64,000 bases of DNA, taken from NCBI GenBank assembly GCA_910583845.1, contig CAJUAB010000013.1, positions 67,504 to 131,503 of the forward strand, read 5' to 3'. The position numbers and the translations under genes are program-made. Below are positions 60,261 through 64,000 of the stretch, in pieces. The first letter of the stretch is position 1. Each line of letters opens with the position of its first letter. The notes beneath the pieces are model-generated. The model did no database searches and was not told the origin of the DNA. It saw nothing but the letters and a program-made list of their open reading frames with translations. The stretch is from an uncultured Acetatifactor sp. (GTDB taxonomy: Bacteria > Bacillota > Clostridia > Lachnospirales > Lachnospiraceae).

Positions 60261-62849
60261 TTGCCCGCTGAAAGCGGGCAGATCGGAGTGGATTTGAGAG
60301 GAATACACAGACCGCTTTTGGGCAGTTGTCTGGCTATGATCGCAGTCATTGCGCTCTGGCAGCAGCTGGCATATCCCCCGCCCTGGGAGTCGGATATATC
60401 CCGGCAGTTTTGCGGGGAGGAAGGTCTTCACGGAAAACAGTCATCCCCGGAGGAACTGCGGGGATGGCCGGTGACAGTGACCGGCCTGGTATATGAAAAA
60501 GAGGTCCGTACTTTGTACGGCGAAGAAATTCTGGTTCTTTATCTGAGATCTGTTATCGTATCGTCTGATACGCAATCGAGGGACGAAACTTCTGTTCCGG
60601 ATTTTTCAGGACAAAAAGTCAATGACAAGCTGGTATGCCAGCTTGCAACAAGCCATACAACCCGGGAGCATGCGAGCGCGGGGGGAAAGACCGCGGCGGC
60701 GCTGCTGTGGGAACAAATCTGCCTCGGCAGTCATGTGACAGTGCAGGGACGTATGGAATTATATCAGCATGCCACCAATCCCGGGGAGTGGGACAGGGCG
60801 GATTATAATCTGATCAATGGCGTGGCAGGGCAGCTGAAGGAGGCCCGGTTACTGGGATGTGACAGAGAGCAGTGGAGGGTCAGGGAAGCGCTTCTTTGCC
60901 TGCGCTGTGTTCTGAAGGACAGGTTATGCCGGGCGCTTCCATCCAGAGAGGCATCGGTTCTGGCAAAAATGCTGCTGGGGGAAAAGTATGGACTGGACAG
61001 GGAAATCAAGGAATTGTATCAGAACAACGGTATCGCGCATGTGCTTGCTATCTCGGGCCTGCATATTACCCTGCTGGGAATGGGCCTGTACGGGCTGCTG
61101 CGGCGGTGCGGATGTCCGGTTGTACCGGCCGCGATAATCGGAGGCTGTATGATTTGGTTCTACGGGGGTCTTGTGGGCTGGGGGATATCAGCGGTCCGCG
61201 CCATTGGTATGTATCTGATCCGCATGCTGGGGGAAATATGGGGAAAGCGTTATGATATGCTGACAGCCATGGGGGTCTTGGCGGCAGGGATGGTATGCCA
61301 TAATCCCAGATTGGTGTATCACTGCGGCTTTTTACTTTCGTTCGGGGCGGTGGTGGGGATGGGGGTAATATATCCCGCATTGCTGCATTTGCCTGTAAAT
61401 GTGGCATTTGAAAGAATGATACGCAGCAGAAAGCAGGTTGATGCGGCTCATTTAAAAGGGGGGCTGAAAACCGGAGTGAGCAAACGGCAGTGGGCATATA
61501 AGGGATTACGGTGGTTTCACGGCCTTATTCGGGGACTGTTGGCCAGCCTGTCCGTCACTTTGGCTACAATGCCCGTCCAGCTGTGGTTTTTCTATCAGAT
61601 TCCGGTCTATGGTATTTTGCTGAATATGGTCGTTTTGCCGTTGATGGGACTGTTGCTGACGGGAGGACTGATCCTGATGCTTTTCCCTGCTGCGCTGCCT
61701 GCCCGGTGGGGGGTAATGGGAATCCTTGGATTGTATGAAGAGATATGCCGTCTGGCGGAAGGTCTGCCGGGGCAGCTGTGGATTACCGGATGTCCGAAAC
61801 CATGGCAAATTGTCGTATACTATGGGATTCTGACCGCGGTGGTCTGTCTGATGGGGAGAAGCGGAAAACGTTCTGGCCTGGAAGAGAAGAACGCAGGCAG
61901 GACAGGGACAGTACGCATGTCCGTGGAAAAGAGGGATATTCACAGAGAGCCCACAGGACTTGGAAGTACTGCGGCGAAAGTCATGGGGCAGTGGGAAAGC
62001 GGTATCAGTCTGTTGCTGTTGACCGCAGCAGTCATATTGCTTACAGCAGGCGCTGACAGAGGTTTCTCCGTCACCATGCTGGATGTGGGACAGGGGGACT
62101 GTGTATGTGTGCGCACGGACCGGAACCTGGTCTATCTATTTGACGGGGGGAGCAGCAGCCGCGGCGGGGTGGGGGAGTATGTATTGATTCCTTATCTGAA
62201 ATATCAGGGAATCCGGACAATAGATGGAATTTTTCTGTCTCACGGGGACCAGGATCATATAAATGCAGTCAGGGAATTGTTTTCGGACAGTAAAGGAATT
62301 CGTCTGAAGGTTCTGTATCTTCCTCAGTCGGAAGAGTCACTGCCCAAACCGCTGGAGGAAATAAGGGCGCTGGCCCGGGAGGCGGGATGCGAAGTGGAGT
62401 ATCTCAGCCAGGGAAAGGGATGGGCACAGGGAGATTTTCGACTGACATGTCTGTGGCCCGATTCGGACTATGGCGGCGGTGGGAATGCGGGGTCCGCCTG
62501 CTATCTGCTGGAGGAGAAGGACTTCCGGATTCTGCTTACCGGCGACGTGGAAGGGGAGGGGGAAAGGCAGCTGACGGCAGTTCTGAGAACCATGTCCCTG
62601 TCCGGACTGGATATTCTCAAGGTGGCGCATCACGGTTCCAGGTATTCCACTTCGGATGCTTTTTTACAGGCAGTGACGCCCCGGCTGGCCCTGATCTCGG
62701 CCGGGCGGGACAATTCCTATGGACATCCCCATGAGGAAACCCTCGGACGGCTGGAAAAAATGGGATGTCGGTTTCTACAGACGGCAGACGGCGGAGCTAT
62801 AATTGTGCGCTGTATACATAATCAAATGATAGTGGAAAAATTCCGCTGA
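60261..62849 (+). CDS. comEC: ComEC/Rec2 DNA-uptake channel protein
   Basis: An 862-aa membrane protein. There is an N-terminal membrane segment and a soluble OB-like region (about 70-200). The Competence domain follows with HVLAISGLHITLLGMGLYGL and multiple membrane segments (about 240-530). The C-terminal metallo-beta-lactamase domain starts at VTMLDVGQGDC, with SHGDQDH and AHHGSRYS. ComEC passes single-stranded DNA into the cell. The start is uncertain: TTG 60261 has AGGGGAG 8 bp upstream but lies at a hairpin; GTG 60288 is an alternative nearer the family start. Confidence 0.88.
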   Translation: MPAESGQIGVDLRGIHRPLLGSCLAMIAVIALWQQLAYPPPWESDISRQFCGEEGLHGKQSSPEELRGWPVTVTGLVYEKEVRTLYGEEILVLYLRSVIVSSDTQSRDETSVPDFSGQKVNDKLVCQLATSHTTREHASAGGKTAAALLWEQICLGSHVTVQGRMELYQHATNPGEWDRADYNLINGVAGQLKEARLLGCDREQWRVREALLCLRCVLKDRLCRALPSREASVLAKMLLGEKYGLDREIKELYQNNGIAHVLAISGLHITLLGMGLYGLLRRCGCPVVPAAIIGGCMIWFYGGLVGWGISAVRAIGMYLIRMLGEIWGKRYDMLTAMGVLAAGMVCHNPRLVYHCGFLLSFGAVVGMGVIYPALLHLPVNVAFERMIRSRKQVDAAHLKGGLKTGVSKRQWAYKGLRWFHGLIRGLLASLSVTLATMPVQLWFFYQIPVYGILLNMVVLPLMGLLLTGGLILMLFPAALPARWGVMGILGLYEEICRLAEGLPGQLWITGCPKPWQIVVYYGILTAVVCLMGRSGKRSGLEEKNAGRTGTVRMSVEKRDIHREPTGLGSTAAKVMGQWESGISLLLLTAAVILLTAGADRGFSVTMLDVGQGDCVCVRTDRNLVYLFDGGSSSRGGVGEYVLIPYLKYQGIRTIDGIFLSHGDQDHINAVRELFSDSKGIRLKVLYLPQSEESLPKPLEEIRALAREAGCEVEYLSQGKGWAQGDFRLTCLWPDSDYGGGGNAGSACYLLEEKDFRILLTGDVEGEGERQLTAVLRTMSLSGLDILKVAHHGSRYSTSDAFLQAVTPRLALISAGRDNSYGHPHEETLGRLEKMGCRFLQTADGGAIIVRCIHNQMIVEKFR

Positions 62850-62866
62850 AAAAATCAAATTAGCTA

Positions 62867-62895
62867 TTGACATACCCTATCCAATAGGGTAATAT
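62867..62895 (+). promoter_or_regulatory. Promoter with overlapping operator for the toxin-antitoxin pair
   Basis: TTGACA (62867-62872), a 17-bp spacer, TAATAT (62890-62895). The spacer holds the inverted repeat TACCCTAT-CCA-ATAGGGTA (62873-62891). Binding of the antitoxin there would block RNA polymerase. Confidence 0.8.
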
Positions 62896-62919
62896 AGAGG
62901 AAAGGAACAGGAAATTCAA

Positions 62920-63264
62920 ATGACAAGAACTTTTATACAGACAGGAGAGTTTATAAAGAATTGGGAAAGTCTGGGATTGAATGATGACGATTTGCGACGT
63001 CTGGAACTACAGATTATGAGCGACCCGCAGATCGGGGCGGTAATGCGGGGAACCGGAAAGCTGCGGAAAATGCGTTTCGCGTTTGACAACAGAGGGAAAA
63101 GCGGCAGCGCAAGAGTATGTTATGTAGATTTTCTGCTGCTGGAAACGGTTTATCTGATTACTGTATATCCCAAGAGCAGTAAAGATAATCTGACAAACGC
63201 GGAATGTAATAACATTAGAAAAATGATTGATCAATTGGAACAGAAATTGGAGATGGAGGTATGA
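62920..63264 (+). CDS. HigB/RelE-family toxin
   Basis: A 114-aa basic protein of the HigB-2/RelE type (RKMRFAFDNRGKSGSARVCY, LITVYPKSSKDNLTNAE). Members cleave mRNA on the ribosome. It comes before its antitoxin, the order typical of higBA. AAAGGAACAGG lies upstream of ATG 62920. The gap to the antitoxin gene is 3 bp. Confidence 0.85.
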   Translation: MTRTFIQTGEFIKNWESLGLNDDDLRRLELQIMSDPQIGAVMRGTGKLRKMRFAFDNRGKSGSARVCYVDFLLLETVYLITVYPKSSKDNLTNAECNNIRKMIDQLEQKLEMEV

Positions 63265-63267
63265 GAA

Positions 63268-63585
63268 ATGAGCAGAGCGTATGAGAGCATTATGAACGGA
63301 TTGACAGAGGCGGTGGAAGATGTCAGGGAGAAGAAACTGCCCCGGCGTATCGTGACGGTTTTGCCTGTAAAGGAATATCGGGCCGAGGAAGTAAAGGCTA
63401 TCAGGAAAAAGACCGGGCTGTCTCAGAAGCTGTTCGCAGGTTATATGGGGGTTTCCGATAAGACAGTGGAAGCATGGGAATCCGGTAAGAATCATCCCTC
63501 GGGGGCCGCCAGCAGGATACTGAATATGATGGAGATGGACGAGGAACTGGTATCCAATTTCCCGTTTGTGCAGACCACCGTATAG
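63268..63585 (+). CDS. HigA-like helix-turn-helix antitoxin
   Basis: A 105-aa protein with a short N-terminal toxin-binding part and an XRE helix-turn-helix (VKAIRKKTGLSQKLFAGYMG followed by VSDKTVEAWESG). It neutralises the upstream toxin and probably represses the shared promoter through the inverted repeat in its spacer. GGAGGTATGAGAA precedes ATG 63268. Confidence 0.85.
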   Translation: MSRAYESIMNGLTEAVEDVREKKLPRRIVTVLPVKEYRAEEVKAIRKKTGLSQKLFAGYMGVSDKTVEAWESGKNHPSGAASRILNMMEMDEELVSNFPFVQTTV

Positions 63586-63597
63586 AGGGGGAGGGGG

Positions 63598-64000
63598 ATG
63601 GACAGGATTGTAAAAAGGGGCTATGCCCCTGATGATGAGACAGAATTTGGCGTTGCCGCCGTTCCCAGGCTGCGCAGGGCAGCACAGAATCTGTATTATT
63701 TGTTGAATCAGGGTTATCCTGTTAAAGGTGCATCCGTTTTTGTGGGCAATCATTATCAGTTGTCAGAAAGGCAGCGGACAGCGCTGGTGAGAGCCGTATC
63801 TTCTCAGCAGAATATAGAGAACAGAGGCGATAAGGAACTCTCTGATCTTCCGGAAGGCGGTGTGGTGCATATTGACGGCTTTAACACGATCATCACTCTG
63901 GAGGTTGCTCTGTCCGGTTCCCTGCTGCTGAAATGTATGGATAACACGGTCCGGGATCTGGCGGCTCTCAGAGGCACATACCGTCCGATCGACAAGACTT
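63598..64000 (+). CDS. DUF434 family protein, 5' part (cut by the window end)
   Basis: The frame begins MDRIVKRGYAPDD after GGGGGAGGGGG and stays open to the last base, giving 134 codons. RAAQNLYYLLNQGYPVKGAS and HIDGFNTIITLEVALSGSLL resemble DUF434 (COG2454). Its function is unknown. It follows the antitoxin by 12 bp and may be co-transcribed with it. The 3' end lies outside the window. Confidence 0.75.
   Translation, partial: MDRIVKRGYAPDDETEFGVAAVPRLRRAAQNLYYLLNQGYPVKGASVFVGNHYQLSERQRTALVRAVSSQQNIENRGDKELSDLPEGGVVHIDGFNTIITLEVALSGSLLLKCMDNTVRDLAALRGTYRPIDKT

Overview
The window is a chromosomal segment of a spore-forming member of the Clostridia, most likely a Lachnospiraceae species. The evidence is a spoIIAA-spoIIAB-sigF operon, spoVA genes, a T-box leader in front of valS, a GerMN lipoprotein, and G+C-rich coding sequence with strong purine-rich ribosome binding sites. 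A beta-glucuronidase and a GH5 glucanase fit a gut or plant-polymer habitat. No rRNA, tRNA, CRISPR array, integrase or replication origin was seen.

Layout. 0-6 kb: a structured tandem repeat, a DUF4097 protein, an ECF-type S component, a short-gene region with a MITE-like element, and a three-gene ABC-2 exporter. 5.6-12 kb: T-box, valS, folC, a 49-aa gene and a zinc-ribbon/TPR membrane protein. 12-17.3 kb: sporulation block (spoIIAA, spoIIAB, sigF, a GH25 hydrolase, spoVAA, spoVAB, spoVAC). 17.3-23.7 kb: a clearly A/T-richer island with a Lamassu-type (ABC-three-component) defence system (nuclease, middle component, SMC-like ATPase) plus an AlbA_2/HATPase regulator. The island is bounded by the 3' end of spoVAC and a second, truncated copy of the same 82 bp. 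24-38.8 kb: an HTH-PurM fusion, a GH5 glucanase lipoprotein with a 36-bp repeat linker, a DUF368 protein, a soluble chemoreceptor, a Ca-type P-ATPase, RsmF, TrpS, an SH3 protein, a DUF2262 protein and beta-glucuronidase. 38.9-43.1 kb: spoVAD, a small unknown gene, spoVAE and an LtaS-like sulfatase, so the spoVA genes are split by about 21.6 kb. 43.2-54 kb: small minus-strand genes, argG, an Rpn-type nuclease, and the operon argC-GNAT-argJ-flavodiiron-argB-argD, with ArgR-like boxes in front of both argG and argC. 54-64 kb: a solute-binding protein, a YdcZ-type transporter, a ComEA-like lipoprotein, a two-component system, a GerMN lipoprotein, ComEC, a HigBA-type toxin-antitoxin pair, and a DUF434 gene cut by the window edge.

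How the parts work together. SpoIIAA and SpoIIAB control SigF in the forespore. The SpoVA proteins form the dipicolinate channel. argC, argJ, argB, argD and argG cover most of arginine synthesis and appear co-regulated. ComEA and ComEC are DNA-uptake components placed around a two-component system. The strongest unusual signals are the Lamassu island inside the spoVA locus, the HTH-PurM fusion, two families of structured dispersed repeats, and an in-frame, hairpin-bearing insertion in the DUF368 gene.
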